Below are positions 46,428 to 55,044 of a DNA stretch of 64,000 nt, in pieces. The position numbers and the translations under genes were made by a program. This stretch comes from Labrys miyagiensis. Its GTDB lineage: Bacteria; Pseudomonadota; Alphaproteobacteria; Rhizobiales; Labraceae. The notes under the pieces were generated by a model, which was not told the DNA's origin, did not search any database, and saw only the letters and a list, made by a program, of their open reading frames with translations. The number at the start of each line of letters is the position of its first letter. The stretch's first letter is position 1. Location of the stretch: assembly GCF_030160835.1 (NCBI RefSeq), contig NZ_BSPC01000014.1, positions 62,001-126,000 on the forward strand, given 5' to 3'.

Positions 46428-47308
46428 CCGGCCTCGACTGGGCGTCCGCCGCAGCGAGGCTGGGGCTCTACGCCCCCCTCGTCTTCTTGTTCGGCGCCTT
46501 CGCTTTCCCGGTGATCTTTGCGCGGGGCAGTCTCGGAGGCCTGGTCATGGAAAGGTTCCGGCGGCCGATCCTGCCTGCCGCCATTCTGGCCGTCCTTTCG
46601 ATTGCGGCATCGCTGCCTCTTCTGGCCGCGACGATCGACGGGGACTGGAGCGGCGCGGTCGACAGCTCGACGCTGACGGTTCTCCTTGCCATCCCCAATA
46701 TCGGGCTGGTCTGGGTCGCACGCATCGCCTTGGCCGGACTGCTGCTGATCTGGCTCTGTTTTCGACTGGCGGGGCCTTCCGGCCCCTTCGCGATTGCCAC
46801 GCTGCTGCTCGCCAGCCTCGCCCTCATGGGCCATGCCGTCATGCAGGAAGGCCTGATCGGCTGGTTCCACATGGCGAACCATATGATCCATGTCCTCGCC
46901 GCGAGCCTTTGGCTGGGGTCTTTGCCGCCGCTGCTCGTCACCCTCACGGCCCTGCGGGACCGTGCCTCTCGAGCGGAGGCGATGGATGCGCTCAAGCGCT
47001 TCTCCCGCGTCGGCCATGGCGCAGTGGCGGTCGTGCTCGTCACCGGCATCGTCAATGTCTGGCTGATCCTCGGGCAATGGCCGCTCGACTGGAGCTCGCT
47101 CTACCAGCTTCTGCTCGCCACCAAGATCGCGCTGGTCGGCCTGATGGCGGCGACCGCTCTGGTCAACCGCTATGTCTTCACGCCGCGCATCGGCGGAAAT
47201 GGAGAGGCCGCGCTGAGGAATATTGCGCGCGGCACTGTCGTCGAGATCCTGCTGGGTGGGAGCGTGCTGGCCCTGGTGGCGGTCTTCGGCCTGCTGGAGC
47301 CGGCTTAG
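46424..47308 (+). CDS. copD: CopD-type copper transport membrane protein
   Basis: A 294-residue inner-membrane protein with about eight helices and the CopD core (HMANHMIHVLAASLWLGSLP; RFSRVGHGAVAVVLVTGIVN) whose His residues probably bind copper. Start is GTG at 46424, overlapping the copC stop; a longer ATG frame runs inside copC. Last gene of the cluster, followed by a large inverted repeat. Confidence 0.9.
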   Translation: MTGLDWASAAARLGLYAPLVFLFGAFAFPVIFARGSLGGLVMERFRRPILPAAILAVLSIAASLPLLAATIDGDWSGAVDSSTLTVLLAIPNIGLVWVARIALAGLLLIWLCFRLAGPSGPFAIATLLLASLALMGHAVMQEGLIGWFHMANHMIHVLAASLWLGSLPPLLVTLTALRDRASRAEAMDALKRFSRVGHGAVAVVLVTGIVNVWLILGQWPLDWSSLYQLLLATKIALVGLMAATALVNRYVFTPRIGGNGEAALRNIARGTVVEILLGGSVLALVAVFGLLEPA

Positions 47309-47336
47309 GACGTGAAATTCTGAGGTGGAAGCGGGC

Positions 47337-47421
47337 GCACTCGGGGGGCGGGTCTTCAGACCCGGCTCCTTGTGGGGCGGGCACAGCCAAGAGCCGGGTC
47401 TGAAGACCCGCCCCCGAGTGC
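47337..47421. terminator. Large inverted repeat between copD and the glucoamylase gene
   Basis: Arms of 31-32 bp with one base indel (core GGGTCTTCAGACCCGGCTC and its complement), each arm also self-complementary. It lies between convergent genes, so it could terminate both. A second copy lies at 51206-51277, and a fragment (GAAGACCCGCCCC) follows the OsmC gene near 53870. Confidence 0.65.
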
Positions 47422-47444
47422 GTCTCCCTTGGAGCGCGTCGCCC

Positions 47445-49841
47445 CTATCCCCTCACCGTCACCACGAAATCCGTATCCGGCCAGGGCTCGCCGATCTCGG
47501 TCACCCGGAAGTGGATTTCAGCGCCGGCATGCAGGTTCGCCGTCGGCAAGTCGAGGTAATGCAGCGCGAGCCCCGGATCGCTGGTGTGGTTCTCGTCATG
47601 GCTGGCCCACTTGTCGAAGCTCCAGCGGACGGAAGAGAGGTCCATGAACTCCACCCGCAGCACCTCGCCCGGCGCGATCGTCTTGCGCTGGTGATTGAGG
47701 CGCCAGAAGCGTTTGTTGCTCGTGACCTTCTGCCTGCAATAACGCTCCACCGTCTGGGGCGGGGTGTCGAACACCTTGCCGTCACGCAGCGAGCGCAAGA
47801 GCTTGATGTGTTCGCCATGAGCCCAGACCAGCGGCATGGCGCTGCCTGAGGGCTTGCCGAAGAAGAGCTCGTCCTCCGGCTGGTCCGGGCTGTCCCAGAT
47901 CTGCTCGGGCAGCATGCCGCCGGGGCCGGCCGAAAGTTCCAGGGCCTTCAGCAGGCGCCGGGCTTCCTCCTGGCGGCCGGCGGCGATCTCGTAATGGGCG
48001 CGCTCTCCCGTCAGCAGCGGCCAGAGCCGGCCGACGCCGGTGCCGTCGAAGGCCGAGCCATCCTCATGCTCGCCATAGCCGTCATTGTTGTAGCGGTACC
48101 AATAGGGCCCGTTGGGCAGATCGAGCTTGAGGAGATCGTCGATCGCCTTCACGGTGGCAACCATGCGCGGATCATTGGCCTCGCGCAGGCCGAAGCGCAC
48201 CAGCGCCAGTGCATCGGGGCTCAGCAGCATCTTGGCGCTGAGCACGGCCTCCTGCGCCGAACGGTTCTTGATCGGCACATTTTCGCTGAGGCCAGCGCTG
48301 TCCTCGACGTCCCCGGGGCCGATGCGGACATAATAGCCCTCGATGCCGAGCTTGGCGGCAAGGTCCGTGCCGGTGGCGAAGGTCCAGTCGTCGATCTCGC
48401 TATGCCAGCCGTCGGCGGTCTCTCGCAGGAAGGCCGCGGCCGCCGGCTTGTGAGCTGCGTCCATCGCGTCAGCTGCGGCAAGAAGGGCGGCGATCTCCAC
48501 CGCGAGCGTGAAGGGCGAATAGCCGGCGTCCTCTTCCCAGCGGTCCTCGTCGGTGACGGGGCCGTTGCGCAGCACGAAGCTCGCCGCCTTCTCCAGCATG
48601 GGCTGGAAGCGGGTGCGGTCGGCCTCGCTGATGCTGCCTTCGCGCTTGAGCATGTCGTAGAGCAGGATCGGGAAGGCGGTCTCGTCCATCTGGATGCCAT
48701 CCCAATAGGGATGGCCATCGATCCAGTTGTTCTGTGACCAGTGCCCGTCTTCCTCCTGGATGGCGGCGAGATAATCGAGGATGCCGCGGGCGTCCGCCGG
48801 GCTGCCGGCTGCCAGGAAGCCGCCGGCCGTCTCGACGAGATCGCGCGGCCAGACGAGGTGATAGCCGCCGAGATTGTTGTCGCCCATGTTGAAGCCCCAG
48901 GGCGTCGACAGGCTGGCGATGGCCCCACCGGTGAAGGCGCCGGTGCGATGGGCGGCGAGCATGGCCGTGGAGGTGCGGTAGCTGGTGGTCTTGCCGAGGC
49001 TCTGGCTATCGAGCGCCTGGAGGCTGCCCTGCCAGCCCTGCCAGATTTCGCGGCTGCGGCTGCGAGCAGCCTCGATGCCCTGCTGCAGGCTGGCGATGGC
49101 GTTGAGCGCGGCCTCTTCGGGCCCAAGGCCGAAGCCGAGCGTCACCAGGGCATGGCCATCGCTGTCCGAGAGGTCGAGCGTGCCGGTGAGGGCGACATTG
49201 CCGTCGCTGGCCCGCTGCCAGTCGGTAACCAGCCCCTGGCCGCGATGCAGCGTCTGCCAGCCATCCGAGGTGCCGACGAAGCCGGTCGAGCGAGCGCTCC
49301 ACGGCACCGAGGCGGCGAGGGCGAGGGAGACATTGTTGGTGCCGCTGGCGAACAGCAGTCCATAGCCCTTGTAGTCGTCAACCCAGGCATTGTTGTGGGC
49401 ACCCTGGTTGAAGATGTGGGGTGCCAGCAGGACGTGGAGTTTGTAGTCGGCGAGCTCGCCGATCAGGGCCTCGAAGTGGATATCCTGCAGCACGCTCTCG
49501 TGGAAGGGATCGGCAAGGATGGTCTTGGAGATGCGATAGCGTCCATCGCTGGCGGTGTTCACCAGCTTGAAGACCGGCACGCCGTCCTGCTCCATGCGGA
49601 TGTCGGAGACGGCGTCGCGCTTCTCCTCGGAGAAATAGTCCGGCGCGGTGACGAGGAAGCCGCAATCGCGCGTGCAGGCACGATCGATGCGCGGATAATA
49701 GACCTCGTTGAGAATGCCGTGGCTGAGGGCGAACCACACCCGGCTGGCGGGGGAGCCGGCGGTGCCGATGCCGCTCTTGGCCGCGGAGGTCCAGCGCGGT
49801 TGCAGGCCCGGAGCGCCGGGCGGCACATCACCGGGGCTCAT
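47445..49841 (-). CDS. GH15 glucoamylase / glucodextranase-type glycosidase
   Basis: A 798-residue glycosidase with an N-terminal beta-sandwich domain (about 1-280) and an (alpha/alpha)6 barrel. Motifs: HLVWPRDLVETAGGFLAAG, general acid Glu in DRWEEDAGYSPFTLAVEIA and general base Glu in MLPEQIWDSPDQPEDE. It releases glucose from alpha-glucans. The start at 49841 overlaps the glucokinase stop by 4 bp. No signal peptide is seen, so it probably acts in the cytoplasm on maltooligosaccharides or glycogen fragments. Confidence 0.92.
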   Translation of the reverse strand: MSPGDVPPGAPGLQPRWTSAAKSGIGTAGSPASRVWFALSHGILNEVYYPRIDRACTRDCGFLVTAPDYFSEEKRDAVSDIRMEQDGVPVFKLVNTASDGRYRISKTILADPFHESVLQDIHFEALIGELADYKLHVLLAPHIFNQGAHNNAWVDDYKGYGLLFASGTNNVSLALAASVPWSARSTGFVGTSDGWQTLHRGQGLVTDWQRASDGNVALTGTLDLSDSDGHALVTLGFGLGPEEAALNAIASLQQGIEAARSRSREIWQGWQGSLQALDSQSLGKTTSYRTSTAMLAAHRTGAFTGGAIASLSTPWGFNMGDNNLGGYHLVWPRDLVETAGGFLAAGSPADARGILDYLAAIQEEDGHWSQNNWIDGHPYWDGIQMDETAFPILLYDMLKREGSISEADRTRFQPMLEKAASFVLRNGPVTDEDRWEEDAGYSPFTLAVEIAALLAAADAMDAAHKPAAAAFLRETADGWHSEIDDWTFATGTDLAAKLGIEGYYVRIGPGDVEDSAGLSENVPIKNRSAQEAVLSAKMLLSPDALALVRFGLREANDPRMVATVKAIDDLLKLDLPNGPYWYRYNNDGYGEHEDGSAFDGTGVGRLWPLLTGERAHYEIAAGRQEEARRLLKALELSAGPGGMLPEQIWDSPDQPEDELFFGKPSGSAMPLVWAHGEHIKLLRSLRDGKVFDTPPQTVERYCRQKVTSNKRFWRLNHQRKTIAPGEVLRVEFMDLSSVRWSFDKWASHDENHTSDPGLALHYLDLPTANLHAGAEIHFRVTEIGEPWPDTDFVVTVRG

Positions 49842-50599
49842 GCCTTGGCTCCCTTGGCGGGAGCCGGCGGGGCTTCCTCGGTTGACCAATAGTTCTTCAG
49901 CCGCCACAGCGCGGCGCCGCCATCGAGGCCGGCGTCATTGGAGCCGACGGTGATGTTCTTGGGAAACTCCACCTTGAGATGCTTGGTGTTGCCGCCGCCG
50001 AGATAGAGATGATCGAAGTGGAAGAGGGTGAAGAGCACCTCGGTGATATATTTGACCCGCTTGTTCCAGCGCTTGCTGCCGATCTTCGCGCGCGCGGCCT
50101 CGCCGATATAGTCGTCATAGGTCTTGTTCTTGGTGATCGGGTGATGCGCCAGCTCCATGTGAGGCATCAGCTCGCCATCGCGGAACACCGCCGTGCCGGC
50201 ACCGGTGCCGAGGGTAAGGGCGAGCTCGATGCCCTTGCCCTTGATCAGGCCGAGGCCCTGCACCTCGGCATCGTTGATCACGCGCACCGGCTTGCCGAGC
50301 TTGGCCGAGAGCTTGGCGCCGAGCGGGAAATTGTCCCAGCCTTCGGGGCTGAGATGGGGGGCGGTGAGGATCTTGCCGTGGCGGACCACGCCGGGAAAGC
50401 CGACGGAGACACGGCCATAGGCGGGCAGGGGCGCGACGAGCTGCGCCAGCGTGTCGACCAACAGGGTAGGTGGGCAGGGATGCGGGGTGGGCACGCGCAC
50501 GCGGTCGCCCTTCATCTTGCCGTTAGCGTCAATAATCGCCGCCTTGAGGCCTGTGCCGCCGATATCGATGGCCAGGATATCCGTGTTTGCGCTTGCCAA
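49838..50599 (-). CDS. ppgK: ROK-family glucokinase, polyphosphate-glucokinase type
   Basis: A 253-residue sugar kinase: phosphate motif LAIDIGGTGLKAAIID, INDAEVQGLG and LTLGTGAGTAVFRDGELMPH, which follow polyphosphate/ATP glucokinases rather than NagK/Mlc. The usual ROK zinc motif is missing. Start is TTG at 50599 with AGGGGA upstream; no ATG fits. Paired with GH15, it would phosphorylate released glucose to glucose 6-phosphate. Whether it prefers polyphosphate or ATP is not decided by sequence. Confidence 0.85.
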   Translation of the reverse strand: MASANTDILAIDIGGTGLKAAIIDANGKMKGDRVRVPTPHPCPPTLLVDTLAQLVAPLPAYGRVSVGFPGVVRHGKILTAPHLSPEGWDNFPLGAKLSAKLGKPVRVINDAEVQGLGLIKGKGIELALTLGTGAGTAVFRDGELMPHMELAHHPITKNKTYDDYIGEAARAKIGSKRWNKRVKYITEVLFTLFHFDHLYLGGGNTKHLKVEFPKNITVGSNDAGLDGGAALWRLKNYWSTEEAPPAPAKGAKA

Positions 50600-50933
50600 C
50601 TCCGCGTTCCCCTTTTTAGGCTGCCATTACGTAACAGTTCCGTGACGATGGGACTGTCCAATTGTGGCTGACTTGTGTTGAAGCGCAAGAGGGCGTCCGA
50701 ATTCGCCGGAATGCTACGCGCAGGGCGCTTTTCATTAAACCCAGGGTTGTTAACCATGGTGCCTGCACTCAATTGGGGCGGATTGTTGCTCTTTTATTAA
50801 GCGACGTGCACGAAATCCATGCAGGCGCCGCATAGCCGGCATACGCACTTATGCGTGCGATTTTTTACCGTTCGGTGCGGATTCGGGGTATAAGCCTTCC
50901 CAACAAATCAATCGAACTTGGAAAGTAAAAGTC
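50600..50933. other. Divergent promoter region, no gene seen
   Basis: 334 bp between the glucokinase and the DUF1127 gene, partly AT-rich. I see no ORF, riboswitch or repeat; it must hold both promoters. Confidence 0.5.
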
Positions 50934-51098
50934 ATGGTTCTCTTCGGCTTCATCTCTGCGATCACTTCGCGTCTCACTGCTTATCGTAACTATCGCCGCA
51001 CCCTGCAGGCTCTCTCGGCTCTCGATGATCGTGAGCTTTCGGACCTTGGTATTTTCCGCGGCCGGATTGAAGAGATCGCTCGCGGCGCCGCCCGCTAA
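50934..51098 (+). CDS. DUF1127 small Arg-rich protein
   Basis: A 54-residue protein beginning MVLFGFISAITSRLTAYR, with the DUF1127 (YjiS-like) core LSALDDRELSDLGIFRGRIE. Proteins of this family are short, basic and abundant in alphaproteobacteria; some affect RNA turnover and phosphate or carbon metabolism. GGAAAG precedes the ATG. A clear terminator follows, so it is a free-standing transcription unit. Confidence 0.88.
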   Translation: MVLFGFISAITSRLTAYRNYRRTLQALSALDDRELSDLGIFRGRIEEIARGAAR

Positions 51099-51130
51099 GA
51101 ATTTGCTCTTCGGAGCACCGGAAAGTCAGG

Positions 51131-51161
51131 CCGCTGGGGGTAACCTCAGCGGTCTTTTCTT
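51131..51161 (+). terminator. Rho-independent terminator after DUF1127 gene
   Basis: Stem CCGCTGGGG / CCTCAGCGG (one G-U pair) with loop GTAA, then TCTTTTCTT. It stands 32 bp after the stop codon. Confidence 0.85.
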
Positions 51162-51205
51162 TGTTGACCTTTAGGAATTACCGCACGTGCCGGAAGCGGC
51201 GCATT

Positions 51206-51277
51206 CGGGGGGCGGGTCTTCAGACCCGGCTCTTGACCGCGCCCGCCACCAAGGAGCCGGGTCTGAAGACCCGCCCC
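51206..51277. terminator. Second copy of the large inverted repeat
   Basis: Left arm GGGTCTTCAGACCCGGCTC region (51206-51232) and right arm (51254-51277), same sequence as at 47337-47421. It lies between the DUF1127 gene and the convergent MFS gene, whose stop is at 51293. Confidence 0.65.
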
Positions 51278-51292
51278 TCACCGCGTTCAGGC

Positions 51293-52753
51293 CTAACTGC
51301 GCTTTGCTTTGGTGGGCAGCATGCGCCAGCCGATATAGGCACTGAGGAAGCTCAGCAGGGCGGCTGAAAGCGCGACCGAGAGGAAGGCCGTGATCAGCGC
51401 GGATGTGCGCATGACCAGTGCCGCCGGATCCATCGGGACCATCGGTTCGCCATAGCCGCCCGGCACCAAGGCCGGATCGATGCAGAGGCGATAGGCGAGG
51501 GAGGCCACGACACCGAGGCACGCCACCGCGAACAGCCCCGCGATGCGGGCAACGCCGTTGTTGACGCCGGAGGCGGTGCCGGCGAGGGCGTCTTCAGTCG
51601 CCGTCATCACCGTGGTGGTGAGCGGGGAGACCACCAGCCCCATGCCGATACCCATCACCGCCATGGCCGGCAGGATGCCGAGCCAGAAGGCCTGCAGGAT
51701 GGCAGCGAGGCCCAGGCCGAGGAAGGAGAGGCCGGTGATGCCGGCGCCCAGCGTCAGGGGAAGGCGCGGGCCGATCCGGTCGGTGAGCCTGCCGGCATAG
51801 GCGCCCATGACCGACATGGTGACGGTGAAGGGCAGGAACACCGACCCGGCAAAGGCTTCCGGCAGCCTGAGTGCCTCGATCAGCGTGGTCGGCAGGAAGA
51901 ACAGCGCGCCGGCGAGCGAGAAATAGAGGAAGAAGGTGAGGAGGTTCGCGCCGTTGAACACCGGCAGTGTGAACAGGAAGCGCGGCAGCATCGGCGCCTT
52001 CGTCTGCCCTTCCCAGATCCAGAACAGCATCAGCGCCGCGGCGCCGGCAAGGAAGGCGAGGGCGATGCGCAGGACCCCCGGCTGCGCGTCGCTGGCATAG
52101 GTCAGCCCCAGCGCCAGGGCGCCGAGGCCGATAGTGACCAGCAGCGCGCCGACGAGATCGAGGCCACCGTCCTGCTTGGCGGCGAGGCGCGGCGTATGCG
52201 CGAACAGCAGGGCGAGCGCGATGAGCCCGATCGGCAGGTTGAGCCAGAAGATCCAGCGCCATGCCTCCGGCCCACCGGTCTCGATGAGAAAGCCGCCAAT
52301 GATCGGCCCGAAGGCCGAAGCGATGCCCGAGGCCATCGACCAGATGCCGATCGCCCGCCCACGCTCCTTCGACTCATATGTGCGGGCGATGAGGGCCAGG
52401 CTGCCCGGTATCATGAAGGCCGCCCCAGCCCCCTGGATCGCCCGCAAAGCGATCAATTGGCTCGGCGAAGCGGCGAGCGCGCAGCCGATCGAAGCCAGGC
52501 AGAAGGCCGCGATCCCGCCCGCAAAAGTCTCGCGTTGCCCGAATCTGTCTCCGGCCGCGCCGCCCACCAGGATCAGCGACGACAGCAGCAGCATATAGGC
52601 ATTGACAATCCACTGCGCCTCGCCGAAGCCCGCCCCGAGGCTGGAACGAATGGCCGGGATCGCCACCGGCAGCACCGAGCCGTCGATGAAGCCGAGCGAG
52701 GATGCGAGGACGGTGGCGATGAGGACCGCGATGCGCTGCGAGGAGGCGAACAT
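51293..52753 (-). CDS. MFS drug exporter, DHA2 (EmrB/QacA) type
   Basis: A 486-residue transporter with about 14 membrane helices. Motifs: IATVLASSLGFIDGSVLPVA (helix 1), GGAAGDRFGQRE (motif A) and the ALIARTYESKERGRAIGIWS segment after motif B. The start at 52753 (MFASSQRIAVL) gives a normal N-terminus; longer frames lack coding character. Exports toxic compounds or metabolites; substrate unknown. Confidence 0.88.
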   Translation of the reverse strand: MFASSQRIAVLIATVLASSLGFIDGSVLPVAIPAIRSSLGAGFGEAQWIVNAYMLLLSSLILVGGAAGDRFGQRETFAGGIAAFCLASIGCALAASPSQLIALRAIQGAGAAFMIPGSLALIARTYESKERGRAIGIWSMASGIASAFGPIIGGFLIETGGPEAWRWIFWLNLPIGLIALALLFAHTPRLAAKQDGGLDLVGALLVTIGLGALALGLTYASDAQPGVLRIALAFLAGAAALMLFWIWEGQTKAPMLPRFLFTLPVFNGANLLTFFLYFSLAGALFFLPTTLIEALRLPEAFAGSVFLPFTVTMSVMGAYAGRLTDRIGPRLPLTLGAGITGLSFLGLGLAAILQAFWLGILPAMAVMGIGMGLVVSPLTTTVMTATEDALAGTASGVNNGVARIAGLFAVACLGVVASLAYRLCIDPALVPGGYGEPMVPMDPAALVMRTSALITAFLSVALSAALLSFLSAYIGWRMLPTKAKRS

Positions 52754-52880
52754 GGCCCGGCCTATCAGCTTCCATCGGGCCGGCGCAAGCGTTGGGCTCC
52801 ACCCTGCACAGCTGGAATAACGCCGGCGTCCGACACCGACCTGATCCCGCGGAGCTTCAATCAAACGGATCGGGATACTC

Positions 52881-53273
52881 CTATCGCAATCCGGTCGCCC
52901 ATTCTTCCGTAACCGCCCTGGCGTGGTTCGGGTCGTCGGTGACGAGGATGAGGCGGTTGGCGTGATCGCTATACATGGTGACAATATTGATGCCAGCCTC
53001 GCCCAGTTGCTTGCCGATCGCGCCCAACTGGCCCGGTTCGTCCTGCTTCAGCCTCCGGACCAGGACTTCACGAATGGCGACCACGTCGAGACCAGCCGCC
53101 TGGGCGGCGCGCCTTGCCTCCTCGCCGTTCTCGACAAGGAAATGGGCTTGCCCATCGCGCCCCGTCGTGAAGACGCCGCCACCTTCGATACTGATGCCTG
53201 CGGCACCCATCGCCTCGCCGAAGCGGCCGAGTTCACCTGGTTTGTCGTTCAGCCTTACGTGAATATCGAACAT
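52881..53273 (-). CDS. Tandem ACT-domain protein
   Basis: A 130-residue protein made of two ACT domains: MFDIHVRLNDKPGELGRFGE, then EPGQLGAIGKQLGEAGINIV. GGAGGAG precedes the ATG at 53273. ACT pairs without an enzyme bind amino acids and act as regulatory subunits or sensors. No partner gene is adjacent; divergent from the OsmC gene. Confidence 0.85.
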   Translation of the reverse strand: MFDIHVRLNDKPGELGRFGEAMGAAGISIEGGGVFTTGRDGQAHFLVENGEEARRAAQAAGLDVVAIREVLVRRLKQDEPGQLGAIGKQLGEAGINIVTMYSDHANRLILVTDDPNHARAVTEEWATGLR

Positions 53274-53398
53274 CGACCTCTCCTCCTGATTGCGACGCAA
53301 TTCTACCGCGGCGCATCACCTGATGCTTCGGTGCGCGCCGAAGCATTCCGCGGCAAATTCCGTCATTCTGATTGCCGGATGAAACAGAGGAGGCTGCA

Positions 53399-53869
53399 AT
53401 GTCGAACTACACGGCCACTATCAGCTGGAGTCGCAACGGGCAGGACTTCGCTGGGAATCGCTATAGCCGCGCGCATCTGTGGAGTTTCGATGGCGGCGTC
53501 CTGGTCCGAGCGTCATCCTCGCCCGCGGTCGTGCCAGAGCCGATGTCGGCCAGCGACGCCGTCGATCCCGAAGAGGCCTTCGTCGCTTCGCTGTCGAGCT
53601 GCCACATGCTGTGGTTCCTCTCCGTGGCGGCCTCGAAAGGCTATTGCGTCGACAGCTACGACGACACGGCGGAGGGAGTGATGAGTCGGAACGAGGAAGG
53701 TCGCATCGCCATGACGAAGGTTACCCTGCGGCCCCGCGTGCAATTTGCCAAGGGCAAGGCGCCGAGTGCGACGGACCAGCAGGCCCTGCATGAGGAAGCG
53801 CATGCCAAATGCTTCATCGCCGCGTCGGTCAAGACGGCAGTCGCGATCCAGGCGAGCATGCGCCCGTGA
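53399..53869 (+). CDS. OsmC/Ohr-family peroxiredoxin-like protein
   Basis: A 156-residue protein with the two redox cysteines in SLSSCHMLWFLS and HAKCFIAASVK, and the OsmC N-terminal sheet (YTATISWSRNGQDFAGNRYS). AGAGGAGG precedes the ATG at 53399. OsmC proteins reduce organic hydroperoxides. The nucleotides after the stop carry a fragment of the 47.3/51.2 kb inverted repeat. Confidence 0.9.
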   Translation: MSNYTATISWSRNGQDFAGNRYSRAHLWSFDGGVLVRASSSPAVVPEPMSASDAVDPEEAFVASLSSCHMLWFLSVAASKGYCVDSYDDTAEGVMSRNEEGRIAMTKVTLRPRVQFAKGKAPSATDQQALHEEAHAKCFIAASVKTAVAIQASMRP

Positions 53870-53926
53870 AGACCCGCCCCGGCCGGCGCCGATAGACCGA
53901 ACTGTCAGGCCGCGTGAGGCGGCGGC

Positions 53927-54139
53927 TCAGGCGCCTCTGCTCCGCTCGAACCACGCCAGAGCCTCGCCAAGCTGCGTGAACTTCGCCTCCTCGTCGAGCT
54001 TTACCCGCTCGCCGCCCTTCTTCTCGAAGCGGCGTCCGCGGTAGAAGGTCGTCACCCCCCTTCCATCCGCGTTCGGCTTGTCGAGCTTCCACAGTTCCGC
54101 CGTCTCGTCCTCGCGAATCCTGACCCAGCGCAGCGTCAC
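53927..54139 (-). CDS. Small protein coupled to class II aldolase
   Basis: A 70-residue basic protein (WVRIREDETAELWKLDKPNA; GRRFEKKGGERVKLDEEAKF) whose start overlaps the aldolase stop by 4 bp (ATGA). No family recognised and no signal peptide. The coupling suggests it is real and works with, or is co-regulated with, the aldolase. Confidence 0.6.
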   Translation of the reverse strand: MTLRWVRIREDETAELWKLDKPNADGRGVTTFYRGRRFEKKGGERVKLDEEAKFTQLGEALAWFERSRGA

Positions 54140-54852
54140 AGGTTGTTAATCCGCATCAAGGCGTCGAAGTGGAGCTTGGCCTGGTGGTCGAGTACATTCA
54201 TCCATTCACGGGCGGTGCTTTCCACCACCTGCTGGGGGATCAGCTTCAGCGGCTTGCCGGTCGACATCGCCAGCACCTGCTGGCGGCAGGCGCGGTCGAG
54301 GAAATAGAGGTCGTCGAAGGCGGTGGCGACCGAGGGGCCGCCGACGATCACGCCGTGATGGGCGAGGAAGACGATGTCGGCCTTTTGGTCCGACTTGGCG
54401 GTGGAAGCGATGCGCTCGCCCTCCTCGGAGCCGGAGGCGAAGCCGCCGAATTCATCGTTGTAGGCGGTGCGGCCGTAGAAGCGTGCGGCGGTCTGATGGG
54501 CCATCTCGAGCCGGCCGCCTTCCACCATGGTCAGGCTGGTGGCCCAGGGCATATGGGTGTGCAGCAGGCAGAGATGTCGGGGATTGGCGCGGTGGCCGGC
54601 GATATGGATGTTGCGCGCCGTCGCCTCGAGCTCGCCCTCGCCTTCGAGAATCTCGCCCTTGCCGTCCACGAGCAGCAGGTCGCCCGGGCGCAGCTCCGAC
54701 CAGTGGATGCCGTAGGGGTTGAAAAGATAGCGCTCCTCCTCGCCGGGTACCTGCACCGAGAAATGGTTGCAGATGCCCTCGTTGTAATCGAACTTGGCGG
54801 CAAGGCGGAAGGCGGCCGCAAGCTCGCGGCGGTAGACGGTGATATCGGGCAT
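54136..54852 (-). CDS. Class II aldolase/adducin-family protein
   Basis: A 238-residue aldolase-fold protein: GICNHFSVQVPGEEERYLFN at the active-site entrance, zinc His pair in HTHMPWATSL and a third His in FLAHHGVIVGG. The start at 54852 (MPDITVYRREL) is chosen because the frame upstream enters the repeat 54916-55039. Could be a fuculose/ribulose-phosphate-type aldolase or a sugar-acid epimerase; substrate unknown. Confidence 0.88.
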   Translation of the reverse strand: MPDITVYRRELAAAFRLAAKFDYNEGICNHFSVQVPGEEERYLFNPYGIHWSELRPGDLLLVDGKGEILEGEGELEATARNIHIAGHRANPRHLCLLHTHMPWATSLTMVEGGRLEMAHQTAARFYGRTAYNDEFGGFASGSEEGERIASTAKSDQKADIVFLAHHGVIVGGPSVATAFDDLYFLDRACRQQVLAMSTGKPLKLIPQQVVESTAREWMNVLDHQAKLHFDALMRINNL

Positions 54853-54915
54853 CTCGGACGGTCCGGTTCGGGGGAAGGGCCGAGCGTATCGGCGTGGCGT
54901 ACAAAGGACAAGGTG

Positions 54916-55039
54916 GTCATCCCCCACGCGCCGCAATGCGCAGCATTGCCGCGCAGATGCGGGATCGTGGACAGGAAAATCAACGGACGGTCCCGCATCT
55001 GCACCGCGGCATTGCATGCCGCAACGCGAGCGGGATGAC
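54916..55039. repeat. Extragenic palindromic repeat, 124 bp
   Basis: Ends are inverted: GTCATCCC... and ...GGGATGAC, with long imperfect pairing (CAATGC, GATGCGGGA) across the element. It lies between the aldolase and mbfA genes on the same strand. A MITE-like alphaproteobacterial repeat. Confidence 0.65.
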
Positions 55040-55044
55040 GGCCT

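Noticed and set aside
48741-49892. 383-codon plus-strand frame
   Set aside because: Antisense to the GH15 gene; composition of a shadow frame.
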